This document shows, piece after piece, positions 1 through 8,049 of a stretch of DNA of 64,000 nt (positions within the stretch are counted from its first letter, which is position 1; the number at the start of each line of letters is the position of its first letter). The DNA comes from Leptospira noumeaensis. GTDB taxonomy: Bacteria; Spirochaetota; Leptospiria; Leptospirales; Leptospiraceae. Below the pieces are notes generated by a model. That model searched no databases, was not told where the DNA came from, and saw only the letters and a list, made by a program, of their open reading frames with translations. The stretch is from assembly GCF_004770765.1 (NCBI RefSeq), contig NZ_RQFK01000026.1, positions 496,001-560,000 of the forward strand, read 5' to 3'. The translations under genes and the position numbers were made by a program.

Positions 1-350
1 CTCCAGAATGGTATTTCCTCATGGAAGATGTGTTTTGCGAAGAATCGGTTTCTGTGATTATGCAGTTTTTCCAAAGCCAAATCTCTAACGAAAGAAGTTT
101 TTGGTCAAACGATGGTCGTATCAATTATACCGAAAACTTTCTAAACAATTTCAATATGCCCATTTACAGTGTGGTTGGTACTGTTGATAAAATTGTTCCC
201 GAAGAAAGTTTAACGGAACTAAAAGACCTGAAATCAGAAAACAAGGTGATCACTTATTACGAACAAGGCCACCTTGGAATCATTTTTCATGGAGAAACAG
301 TCAGAAAAATTTGTAAAGGGATCGATGAATGGATCCAAGGATTAAAATAA
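1..350 (+). CDS. alpha/beta hydrolase, C-terminal part (5' end outside window)
   Basis: The reading frame is open from base 3, so the gene begins before the window and only about 116 C-terminal residues are present. The segment carries the last two triad positions of an alpha/beta hydrolase: an Asp in GTVDKIVP (the strand-7 acid loop) and a His in GHLGII. The nucleophile elbow is not in the window, so the substrate cannot be judged. The gene converges with the next gene, leaving 13 bases between the two stop codons. The fold is likely; the enzyme type is unknown. Confidence 0.75.
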   Translation, partial: PEWYFLMEDVFCEESVSVIMQFFQSQISNERSFWSNDGRINYTENFLNNFNMPIYSVVGTVDKIVPEESLTELKDLKSENKVITYYEQGHLGIIFHGETVRKICKGIDEWIQGLK

Positions 351-363
351 TCTCAATATTCCC

Positions 364-885
364 CTAACGTCCGCTAAACCGGTTGTGGATGAGTTCCATC
401 TCTTTTTGGAGGGTGGCATCCCGACCGGCAAGAAAATAAGCACCTCTCACAGGAATGCTTGTGATTTCTGAGTCTTCCGTGATGGTGATCACAGTACCAG
501 GAATTTTTGGTTCCAAGGTATAAGTCCAAGTCCCACGCATTTTAAAACTCGCATCCGTTAGCTCAATTTTCCAAAGTTTATTTGGAATGGATTCTCGAAG
601 TTCGAAAATCATATACCCACCCATATCTGGTGTTTCTTCCCATTTTGTAATCGTACCGTCAGGCCTAGATTCTAAAATTTTAATCGCCACCACTTCCTTA
701 CGGCGATTGGGGAGGTCACGAACATCGGTGATATAAACCCAGATGTCTTCTGGTTCTGCCTTCAACCATTCACTGGTTTCGGAATGGAATTTGGGATCTT
801 GGAAAAAGCCGACTGCTAAAAAAAGAACAACGAGACCAATGAGTAAAAAGCTGGTACCAAAAGCAAAGAGGACGATTCGTTTCAT
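364..885 (-). CDS. SRPBCC (START-like) protein with N-terminal membrane anchor
   Basis: This 173-residue protein has one hydrophobic N-terminal segment (about residues 4-27) followed by a polyketide-cyclase/dehydrase-like SRPBCC domain. Typical features are the early WLKAEPEDIWVYITDVRDLP stretch, a central TKWEE strand and a final long helix (DATLQKEMELIHNRF). Such domains bind hydrophobic ligands; the ligand here is unknown. The single membrane segment suggests the domain sits on the periplasmic side. It is divergent from the NTF2-like gene, with a 51-base shared promoter region. Confidence 0.7.
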   Translation of the reverse strand: MKRIVLFAFGTSFLLIGLVVLFLAVGFFQDPKFHSETSEWLKAEPEDIWVYITDVRDLPNRRKEVVAIKILESRPDGTITKWEETPDMGGYMIFELRESIPNKLWKIELTDASFKMRGTWTYTLEPKIPGTVITITEDSEITSIPVRGAYFLAGRDATLQKEMELIHNRFSGR

Positions 886-936
886 AACTTTTTTTCTTGC
901 TATGTCGTAGATTGATCAATCATAATCTTTTCCACA

Positions 937-1410
937 ATGCATGCAAATGAAGAGTTAATTCAAAAGTTTTACACGGCCTTCCAAAACAAGGACGCACAAA
1001 CCATGGTGGGTTGTTACCACTCCGATATCGAATTCAAAGATCCTGCCTTTGGTCAATTGAAAGGGAAAGAAGCTGGAGCTATGTGGCTTATGTTAGTCGA
1101 AAAAAGCCAAAATCTAACCATTCGATTTTCCAATATCAAAGCAGACGACTCGCAAGGTTCTGCCGATTGGGAAGCAGATTATAGTTTTAGTAAAACCGGT
1201 AGACTGGTTCAAAACAAAATCCATGCAAACTTTACGTTTAAAGATGGAAAAATTCTAACTCACAAAGATCAGTTTTCTATGTGGAAGTGGCTCGGGATGG
1301 CCATGGGCCCTGTGGGTTACCTACTTGGTTGGTGGCCAGCTCTTGGAAACAAGGTAAAAAAAGAAGCAGTGACTGGATTACAATTGTATATGAAGAGAAA
1401 ACGTATGTAG
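937..1410 (+). CDS. NTF2-like / SnoaL-type protein
   Basis: The 157-residue protein begins with the SnoaL-like pattern EELIQKFYTAFQNKDAQTMVGCYHSDIEFKDPAFG and continues with a cone-shaped alpha+beta fold (YSFSKTGRLVQNKIHANFTFKDGKI). Family members are small ligand-binding proteins or isomerases; no catalytic assignment is possible here. The C-terminal tail is basic and hydrophobic (MGPVGYLLGWWPALG), which may contact membrane. It ends just before a long hairpin that probably terminates transcription from both sides. Confidence 0.7.
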   Translation: MHANEELIQKFYTAFQNKDAQTMVGCYHSDIEFKDPAFGQLKGKEAGAMWLMLVEKSQNLTIRFSNIKADDSQGSADWEADYSFSKTGRLVQNKIHANFTFKDGKILTHKDQFSMWKWLGMAMGPVGYLLGWWPALGNKVKKEAVTGLQLYMKRKRM

Positions 1411-1424
1411 TTTGTTAGTTGGTT

Positions 1425-1477
1425 AAATAGGGAATTCAAATTGGTTTCTAACGCAAATCCAATTGTTTTCCCTATTT
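1425..1477. terminator. bidirectional hairpin between convergent genes
   Basis: The arms AAATAGGGAA (1425-1434) and TTCCCTATTT (1468-1477) are perfectly complementary, with a second inner stem AATTGG/CCAATT (1439-1444 and 1459-1464). The A/T-rich outer ends supply a U-tract in either direction. It lies between the stops of the NTF2-like gene (+) and the rhodanese gene (-). Confidence 0.7.
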
Positions 1478-1496
1478 GATGTCTATTTTGTATGCC

Positions 1497-1853
1497 TTAA
1501 GGATTTGGCATATTGGAGAGGCCACCAGCGTTTGTAACATCGGTATAACCGATTGATTCCAAAAAGGATTTCGCACTCCCACTGCGGCCACCGGATGCAC
1601 AGTACACAATAATCGCTTTGTTTTTATCCCCAAATTCATCCAATCGTTTCGAAACTTGGTCTACCGGAATATTAACCGCGCCTGGAAAGTGACCTGATTG
1701 GAATTCAGCTACGGTCCTTACATCCACAACCAATGAACCGGCATCAATTTTTTCTTTCAATTGGGTTTGGTTTACGCCAAACACTGATTTTAATTTATAA
1801 ACAAGAAAGATAACACAAATAACAACTAAAACGATAATAACAATGCGATTCAA
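1497..1853 (-). CDS. rhodanese-like domain protein, membrane anchored
   Basis: The 118-residue protein has an N-terminal hydrophobic segment (residues about 3-22) and then a single rhodanese domain. DVRTVAEFQSGHFPGAVNIP is the typical CH2A region, and the active-site loop reads CASGGRS, so the catalytic Cys is present. It could transfer sulfane sulfur or act in redox repair on the periplasmic face. It starts 3 bases after the hisI stop, as last gene of the metG - cyclase - hisI - rhodanese run. Confidence 0.85.
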   Translation of the reverse strand: MNRIVIIVLVVICVIFLVYKLKSVFGVNQTQLKEKIDAGSLVVDVRTVAEFQSGHFPGAVNIPVDQVSKRLDEFGDKNKAIIVYCASGGRSGSAKSFLESIGYTDVTNAGGLSNMPNP

Positions 1854-1856
1854 AAA

Positions 1857-2462
1857 TTACTCCCCTACTTTATTAGGATAGACGAAGGAAATAGATTCAT
1901 TCACACCAAGTTCACGAAAAAAACAAGAATAATAACCTGTATGACATGCGGCCCCAATTTGACCTGTAATATACTGGATGAAAAAGGGATTAGAATGTAC
2001 ATAAATCGCAGATAAATTTTGAAGGTGGCCAGACTCTTCCCCTTTCACCCACTTTCCGTTTCTGGATCTGCTATAGTAAGTTCCAAGTCCAGATTCCACT
2101 GCTGAGATAAGACTTTCCTTTTTTCCCCATGCCAACATCAAATCTTTTCCCGAGATATCTTGGGCCAAAAAAGGAGAAAGAGGAGGAATGGTTTCTAAAA
2201 AAGAAAGCCATTCTTCTTCCGTTATTTTTAAACTTCCAGATTCCCATAACAGACGTTTGTTTACAACGTTTAGACTAGGATCGATTTCGAGTAATGCATC
2301 TTCATCACAATCAACAAACAACTGCTTATTGCCAAACTCAAATTGATTTACAAATTTCTGGGCAATCTTCGAGTTTACCACTTTTAAACTAACATCTTTT
2401 GAATTTAATGTTGGTTTGGAAATGATTGTGATCTCTTTTTCTTTGGGAAGTTGGATCATCAA
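1857..2462 (-). CDS. hisI: phosphoribosyl-AMP cyclohydrolase with rearranged metal motif
   Basis: HisI opens the purine ring of PR-AMP in histidine synthesis. The C-terminal half (about residues 92-185) has the family hallmarks: LMLAWGKKESL, YYSRSRNGKW (SRSR at 131-134), KGEESGHLQN and the zinc Cys pair ACHTG/YSCFF (C173, C180). The protein is 201 residues, against about 110-130 for a stand-alone HisI, because of an N-terminal extension of about 90 residues. The usual DCDxD metal-binding motif after GH.QN is missing (the sequence there is VHSNPFF). A perfect DCDEDALL instead occurs at residues 51-58 in the extension. The start overlaps the cyclase stop by ATGA. No HisE domain is seen. Confidence 0.85.
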   Translation of the reverse strand: MMIQLPKEKEITIISKPTLNSKDVSLKVVNSKIAQKFVNQFEFGNKQLFVDCDEDALLEIDPSLNVVNKRLLWESGSLKITEEEWLSFLETIPPLSPFLAQDISGKDLMLAWGKKESLISAVESGLGTYYSRSRNGKWVKGEESGHLQNLSAIYVHSNPFFIQYITGQIGAACHTGYYSCFFRELGVNESISFVYPNKVGE

Positions 2463-3754
2463 ATTGTCTCCACAGATAAAATATCAGTAGTTTTCGTTTT
2501 TCCGCGAAGGGAAAGAGTGCCCATAGATTTAATCTTTAAGTTTTGTTTCAATTCCAAAGAAATTTGATCGAACAATTCTTTTGAGATGAGAAAGTTTCTT
2601 CTTAATTCTTTTCCTAAAGACTCGAGGCGACTGGCTGCATTTACTGTATCACCAATGACTGTGTATTCCAACCGTTTCTCTACACCCACATTTCCCACGA
2701 TGACTGGCCCATAATGAATTCCCAAACGAATGGAAATAGATTTTTCACCATTGGATTCTCGTTTTTGATTCCAAATTGATAAAGCTTGTAACATCGCTAT
2801 CCCTGCTCTTACGGAATTGGTAGCATCATCTTTTGAGGGAAGTGGAGTTCCAAAAGTCACCATCATCCCATCACCAATGAATTTATCGAGTGTGCCATTG
2901 TGATCAAAAACAATTTCCAACATAAAACTATGGTATTCGGAAAGTAAGGACATGGTTTTTTCAGGGCCTAAGGATTCCGATATCTGTGTGAAATTTGCTA
3001 TATCACAAAATAAAACGGCTACAGTAGATTCCTTTCCCCCAGGTTTGAAAAAATCATCTTCAGCCTGGCCCATCTGATTCACCACATTGGGTGAGAAGTA
3101 TCTAGAAAGTTGGGACATTTTGATTTCATTTGTCACTGCGGAAAGAACAGTTCGTCTAACACGATAAGTGAGATATGCGAGAAAAAAACCAAGTACACCG
3201 ATGATTCCCATAGACATGATGTAATTGTTTACATGTGCTGCTGGCCCAAGAAAGGCCTCTTTAAAACTTTCTGTGCTGACAAACCGAGGATCTTGTTGTG
3301 CATATACTAAAATCCCTGCCTGGCTTATCACAACTCCCAAAGCATATATCATAGGATAAATCGGTTGGATACTAAAGGCATTCATCACTAAGGTTGCTGC
3401 GATGATAAAATGTAAATAGGTTTTGATTAAGTAGGTTCGTGGAACTTGTGATTCACCGCCAACCGCATTGTACCAAATGAAGGGAAGGATGGTGATGATG
3501 AATAAATCGATGACCACACAAAAAAGTCCAATAAAAGAAACAAACTTTCCTCGTTTCAAAAATTTGGACAAAATATAAAGGACTAAATTTAAGACTAGGG
3601 AAATAGAAGTGATCGTTAATAACTCGTATAGAGTCTGGGCAACAAAGAAAGTCCCAATAGTCAAAAGGGAAAAGATAATAATTTTACCATAGAGACTAAA
3701 TTTAATCCCTTCGATTTCCTTCTCTCTTAAGATTTGTTCTGACTTTGTTGCCAT
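2459..3754 (-). CDS. membrane adenylate/guanylate cyclase (class III)
   Basis: This 431-residue protein has about six membrane segments within residues 20-200, followed by a class III cyclase domain (about 243-425). The two metal-binding aspartates are visible in FCDIANFT (D251) and FIGDGMM (D295). The GDTVNAASRLE motif near residue 370 is the typical C-terminal signature. It should make cAMP (or cGMP) from NTP in the cytoplasm, under control of the membrane sensor. It sits 4 bases after metG and overlaps hisI by 4 bases. Substrate choice (ATP or GTP) cannot be decided with confidence. Confidence 0.85.
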   Translation of the reverse strand: MATKSEQILREKEIEGIKFSLYGKIIIFSLLTIGTFFVAQTLYELLTITSISLVLNLVLYILSKFLKRGKFVSFIGLFCVVIDLFIITILPFIWYNAVGGESQVPRTYLIKTYLHFIIAATLVMNAFSIQPIYPMIYALGVVISQAGILVYAQQDPRFVSTESFKEAFLGPAAHVNNYIMSMGIIGVLGFFLAYLTYRVRRTVLSAVTNEIKMSQLSRYFSPNVVNQMGQAEDDFFKPGGKESTVAVLFCDIANFTQISESLGPEKTMSLLSEYHSFMLEIVFDHNGTLDKFIGDGMMVTFGTPLPSKDDATNSVRAGIAMLQALSIWNQKRESNGEKSISIRLGIHYGPVIVGNVGVEKRLEYTVIGDTVNAASRLESLGKELRRNFLISKELFDQISLELKQNLKIKSMGTLSLRGKTKTTDILSVETI

Positions 3755-3758
3755 TGTT

Positions 3759-5804
3759 TTACTTTAAAAGATCTCCTGGAGCTGCATCTCGATCAGGAAC
3801 AAATAGAGATAAAGTTTTATCTTTTCCTGATGCCAGTAACATAGCTTCTGATAACCCAAATTTCATTTGTCTTGGTTTTAAATTAGCAACCACAACAACT
3901 TTTTTTCCTACCAACTCTTCTGCCGTATAACTGGCTTTGATACCTGCAAAAACATTTTTGATTCCTTTTTCTCCGAGATTTACTTTCACGAACAAAAGTT
4001 TGTCGGCGCCTTCCACAGGATTTGCTTCTATAATTTGTCCCACACGAAGTTCCACTTTTGCAAGTTCATCAATTGTGATGAACCCATCTTCCGAAACTGT
4101 CGTTGCACCTGCTGTAGTGGGAGCTGTTTTTCCAGGTTCAGATTTTGTTTTCTCTGGATTTGCTTTGAGAAATGCCTCTTTTGTTTCCTCAATCATAAGT
4201 GAAATATTTTTTTCCTCTACACGTTTCGATAACATTTGGTATGGCCCTAGAACTTGGTTTTCTAGTGTCCCTTTCAAATTTAGAAAACTCAAATTTTCTA
4301 CTTGGAAAAGTTGAGCCACAGAACTTACAATTTTTGGAGTGACTGGTGCCAAATATGTAAATAAAATCTTTGCACAATTGAGAGAAGTAGTCACCACCTC
4401 TCTTGCTTTTTCCACATCCGTTTTGATTAAATTCCAAGGAGCATAATCATTTACGTATTTATTAACTTTATCACCAAGGCCTGTGATTTCTCTCATCACC
4501 TTAGAGTAATTACGTGACTCATAAGCCTCGCGAATTTCGCCTTCTTTGGATAAAAGTTCCGTAACCAATGATTTTCCTTCTACTGAAAGAGCACCTAACT
4601 TACGATCCATTTTATCTAAAATAGAAGTGGAAACACGGGAAACCAAATTCACAAGATTCCCAATGAGATCCGAATTGACCCTGGATACAAAATCATCAAA
4701 AGAAATATCTACGTCTTCCATTCCCGAACCCAAACGGCAGGCGAGATAAAAACGGAAATGTTCTACATCCAAATACTTGGCAAAAGTAGAAGCATTGACA
4801 AATGTCCCTCTTGATTTGGACATTTTTTCTCCGTTCACAGTTAAAAATCCATGAACATTCAATTGGGAAGGAGTTTGGTAATCGGATCCCATAAGCATCG
4901 CTGGCCAAAAAAGGCCATGAAAGTACAAAATGTCCTTTCCGATGAAGTGAACAATTTCCCCTTTTCCGTCTTTCCAAAATTCATTGAACTTCTTTTCATC
5001 TTTTAAAAAGTTCATAGCGGACGCCATATAACCGATCGGTGCATCCAACCAAACATAAAAGTATTTGTTTTCTTCTTCGGGAATCGCAAATCCAAAGTAA
5101 GGGCCATCACGACTGATATCCCATTCTTGTAACCCAGAGGTAAACCATTCCTTTAACTTTTTCTGAGCACCTTCATTCATACGACTTCCCTCTTCGATCC
5201 AAGTTTGGAGTTGGGATTGAAAGTCTTGAAGTTTAAAAAATAAATGTTTGGATTCTTTGAGTACGGGTGTTGTTCCACAAATTGAACAATAAGAATCTTT
5301 TAAATCTTTTGGAGAATAACTAGTCCCGCATACTTCACAAGAATCACCATATTGGTCTTTGGATCCACACTTGGGGCAAGTTCCCTTAATGAATCTATCA
5401 GGAAGGAACATCTTGTCATGTTCGCAATACGACTGTTCAATGTTACGAGCAACAATATGACCTTTTTTCTTCAAAGTAAGATAGATGGATTCGGAAAATT
5501 TTTTGTTCTCTTCTGAATTGGTAGTATAATAGTTATCATACGAAACACCAAAAGACGTTAGGTCTTTATAATGTTCTGCCTGAACTTCTTCAATCATGGA
5601 TTCTGGAGTTTTGCCTGCTTTTTTAGCGGCAATCATTATGGGAGTTCCATGTGTGTCATCGGCACAAAATAAATAACAATTGTTCCCAACTAACTTTTGG
5701 AAACGTACCCAAATATCTGTTTGGACTGCTTCCAAAACATGGCCGAGATGGATGGAACCATTTGCATAAGGAAGTGCACTTGTAACGAGTATGTTTTTCG
5801 ACAT
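3759..5804 (-). CDS. metG: methionyl-tRNA synthetase
   Basis: The 681-residue class I synthetase charges tRNA-Met. It shows the HIGH-type motif HLGH (residues 19-22), a zinc-knuckle insert with several CxxC pairs (CPKC, CEVC, CSIC), the KMSKS loop (EKMSKSRG) and a C-terminal tRNA-binding (EMAP/Trbp111-like) domain starting near DELAKVELRVGQI. The length fits the E. coli type. It is the first gene of a minus-strand run that continues into the cyclase, hisI and rhodanese genes. Confidence 0.97.
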   Translation of the reverse strand: MSKNILVTSALPYANGSIHLGHVLEAVQTDIWVRFQKLVGNNCYLFCADDTHGTPIMIAAKKAGKTPESMIEEVQAEHYKDLTSFGVSYDNYYTTNSEENKKFSESIYLTLKKKGHIVARNIEQSYCEHDKMFLPDRFIKGTCPKCGSKDQYGDSCEVCGTSYSPKDLKDSYCSICGTTPVLKESKHLFFKLQDFQSQLQTWIEEGSRMNEGAQKKLKEWFTSGLQEWDISRDGPYFGFAIPEEENKYFYVWLDAPIGYMASAMNFLKDEKKFNEFWKDGKGEIVHFIGKDILYFHGLFWPAMLMGSDYQTPSQLNVHGFLTVNGEKMSKSRGTFVNASTFAKYLDVEHFRFYLACRLGSGMEDVDISFDDFVSRVNSDLIGNLVNLVSRVSTSILDKMDRKLGALSVEGKSLVTELLSKEGEIREAYESRNYSKVMREITGLGDKVNKYVNDYAPWNLIKTDVEKAREVVTTSLNCAKILFTYLAPVTPKIVSSVAQLFQVENLSFLNLKGTLENQVLGPYQMLSKRVEEKNISLMIEETKEAFLKANPEKTKSEPGKTAPTTAGATTVSEDGFITIDELAKVELRVGQIIEANPVEGADKLLFVKVNLGEKGIKNVFAGIKASYTAEELVGKKVVVVANLKPRQMKFGLSEAMLLASGKDKTLSLFVPDRDAAPGDLLK

Positions 5805-5879
5805 AGATTAATTCCAGTTTCCTGATTCGAAGTTCCAATTCAGCCCATTTTTGGGAAAAATCAAGAAAAGAGCAAAAAA

Positions 5880-6416
5880 ATGAAGTTGAAGAGAGAATCC
5901 GAGACAATAAAATTCCTGATTGTTATGGCAAAGAAAATCGTTCAAAATTTGAAACAAGTCAAGGGAAACAAAAAGAAACATCCGGAATCCATCAAATCGA
6001 CTCTGGACATCGAAAGTGACCTTCATATTGAATATGCCAAAGTGCTTTTAAGTTTATGGTCCTACGCTTGTCATGCAGACGGACAGTTCAAAAAGAAAGA
6101 AGGGGAAATTGTAGGCGAACTTGTGAACGTACTGTTTGAACCCGATTGCCTCCTCAGTGGATTCCAAGCGCAAAAAAAACAAGTTTTAGAAATCCTTTCC
6201 AAAACCTTCGAAAATCCACTCCCGATGAAAACCATTACCAAAGTGGTTTCGGATAACGATGAATATGCATTGAATTTTTTTGAAGACGCCGTCTGTATTG
6301 TTGCCTCCGATGGTTCTCTAAACCAGGAAGAAATACGTTTTTTGGAAGATCTATCGGTCGAATTAAAAATCAGCCATATGGACAAAGTCAGAGTCGAAAA
6401 AAAATACCTTGTGTAA
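5880..6416 (+). CDS. TerB-like domain protein
   Basis: The 178-residue soluble protein contains a TerB/DjlA-like helical domain. Two paired acidic loops of the family are visible, HADGQFKKKEGEIV and ASDGSLNQEEIRFLEDL, separated by helices. TerB-like domains are linked to tellurite and envelope stress, and the acidic loops are thought to bind metal. A second Met at 5925 is possible, but the first start is closer to a purine-rich stretch. It is divergent from metG and followed by a decayed gene. Confidence 0.65.
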   Translation: MKLKRESETIKFLIVMAKKIVQNLKQVKGNKKKHPESIKSTLDIESDLHIEYAKVLLSLWSYACHADGQFKKKEGEIVGELVNVLFEPDCLLSGFQAQKKQVLEILSKTFENPLPMKTITKVVSDNDEYALNFFEDAVCIVASDGSLNQEEIRFLEDLSVELKISHMDKVRVEKKYLV

Positions 6417-6825
6417 TCGATTCTGCATCCTCCTATATTTTCACTTTGTTTTCTTATCTTTAGAGGCAAGGCCAGGGATGGGAGATTCTTATCGATCTTC
6501 ATCTTACACCGCTAACACTGGCCCTTCTCTCGATCTTTACTTTGCTACACGGACACACCAATACAAAGTTCATGTTCAATTCGATGGATCGGATCTTGTC
6601 ACCTTGTAGAATGGGACATGGAGTCTACGCCAAAAACCATTGTTCGCGAAGTTCGTTGTAGTGCTGCTTCTGAAAAAAAACTAAACCCCATCTTTTGGTT
6701 TTTCAGAAACAAGTTGTCAAAATTGTGGTGCCTCATTTCCAGAATTGGATGTTACTCATTGTATTTTTTGTAACAAAGAGATCCCAGTGAATGATTGGTT
6801 ACTCGAAAAAATTGTTTCTGTTTAA
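6409..6825 (+). pseudogene. remnant of a secreted zinc-ribbon (TIM44-like) protein
   Basis: The start is an intact leader-like sequence (TTG at 6409, then a hydrophobic stretch ending LSLEARPG and Ser/Tyr-rich GDSYRSSSY), which stops at about 6609. Coding traces continue in other frames: EWDMESTPKTIVREVRCS near 6610-6660, then CQNC...CIFC, a zinc ribbon ending IVSV plus a stop at about 6825. At least two frame changes and probably an internal deletion are needed to join them. The RPG leader plus C-terminal zinc ribbon recalls bacterial TIM44-like proteins; that identity is tentative. Confidence 0.6.
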
Positions 6826-6829
6826 AAAC

Positions 6830-7540
6830 TCAAAGTTTTGGCTTAGAATAACAAATCCAATGACGATCTGTGATTGGTTCCAAATTTAATTTTTGATCCA
6901 ACCTCACGATCTCTAACATTTCTCTTACTTCTTCCAGTCGATACGCCGCAAGCAAACTATTATAAAAATCTGTCTTTAACACTTCCGGCTCATTGTTCGC
7001 ATAACGTTCTACTAGTTGATTGGTTTGATTCAGAGAATCAGGTCGTATCAAATCAGAGATGAATATAAAACTATCGTTATGAATAGATCTTTGAATCGCA
7101 CCCCAAAACTCAAAAGGATCTAACAAATGATGTAATAAAGAATTTGAAAATACCAAATCATAAGTTGATTCGGGAACAAAGTCCTGAACGAGTTCTTTTT
7201 TAAAATTAATTTTATTGTATCTTTTTTTTGACACAAGTGTGTCAATACGCTTCTTACAAAGATCCAACATGAATTCGGAACCATCTAGAAACGTAAAATT
7301 TGCATTCGGAAATTGTGAATACAATCTCGAAGACATATCACCTGGGCCACATCCTAAATCCAAAATGGATTCAGGTAAAAACCTTTGGGGAAGTCTGTCT
7401 TGAAATTTACGAATGAGAAACGAATGAGCCGTTTCAAAGTCAGCCTTATCGTAAGATTCTACTTGAGTAGGGTCTTCCATAAGTTCTGGCTCGGGAATCC
7501 GAACCATGTGGTGAAAGAAAAAGTTTACAGATCGTTTCAT
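6830..7540 (-). CDS. class I SAM-dependent methyltransferase
   Basis: The 236-residue protein has the Rossmann methyltransferase motif I ILDLGCGPGDMSSRL, a motif II acidic strand end (FTFLDGSEFMLDLCKKR) and the post-motif VFSNSLLHHLLDPFEFW. It is soluble, with no signal peptide. Substrate is unknown. It starts about 24 bases from the divergent lipoprotein gene at 7564, so the two probably share a promoter region. Confidence 0.85.
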   Translation of the reverse strand: MKRSVNFFFHHMVRIPEPELMEDPTQVESYDKADFETAHSFLIRKFQDRLPQRFLPESILDLGCGPGDMSSRLYSQFPNANFTFLDGSEFMLDLCKKRIDTLVSKKRYNKINFKKELVQDFVPESTYDLVFSNSLLHHLLDPFEFWGAIQRSIHNDSFIFISDLIRPDSLNQTNQLVERYANNEPEVLKTDFYNSLLAAYRLEEVREMLEIVRLDQKLNLEPITDRHWICYSKPKL

Positions 7541-7563
7541 TCTCTATTAAGGATAAAAATCTC

Positions 7564-8037
7564 ATGAAACAAATTTTTCTATCCATTCTTTTCTTTGTCT
7601 TTTTGACAAATTGTGTGGTGACAGAAGGAATTGGAATTCCTACTTACGGCGCGATCAAAGGTTCAGAAGCAAAAAAACGAATTTCCGATGCCGTTTTTGA
7701 GGCTGAATCCACTGCTTCTGGGTATTGGTTGGCCCAAACGGGAATGAAAGGAGGACAGGGACCAATTTCTCCACTGTTACTCATCAACGGATTTTTGACA
7801 AAGGCCGTTTATTCCTATCTCGCGGATATCCAGGATGGCCAGTCTTATATGGAATCTTCCGTTTTACAATGTGAATCAGATATTCGTACTAAAGGTGCTT
7901 TAGTCCTGGGTAGTGTTTATGATAGTTTAACAACTGTTGGGGGAGTGGTACGGGATGCATTATTACTCCCAGAATTTGCTTCCTGTGATTTAGAAAAAAC
8001 AGGGAAAATTATCACAATCGAACCGGTTCGTTTTTAA
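7564..8037 (+). CDS. Leptospira-type lipoprotein of unknown function
   Basis: The 157-residue protein has a lipoprotein leader, with the lipidated Cys in FLTNCVV at about residue 17. The mature part contains a Gly-rich stretch (MKGGQGPISPLLLING) and a C-terminal VYDSLTTVGGVVRDALLLP with two further cysteines. It resembles small lipoprotein families described only in Leptospira, but I cannot name one with certainty. It is the first gene of a three-gene plus-strand run with the serine hydrolase and the START-domain protein. Confidence 0.65.
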   Translation: MKQIFLSILFFVFLTNCVVTEGIGIPTYGAIKGSEAKKRISDAVFEAESTASGYWLAQTGMKGGQGPISPLLLINGFLTKAVYSYLADIQDGQSYMESSVLQCESDIRTKGALVLGSVYDSLTTVGGVVRDALLLPEFASCDLEKTGKIITIEPVRF

Positions 8038-8049
8038 GTGAGGAGTTTT

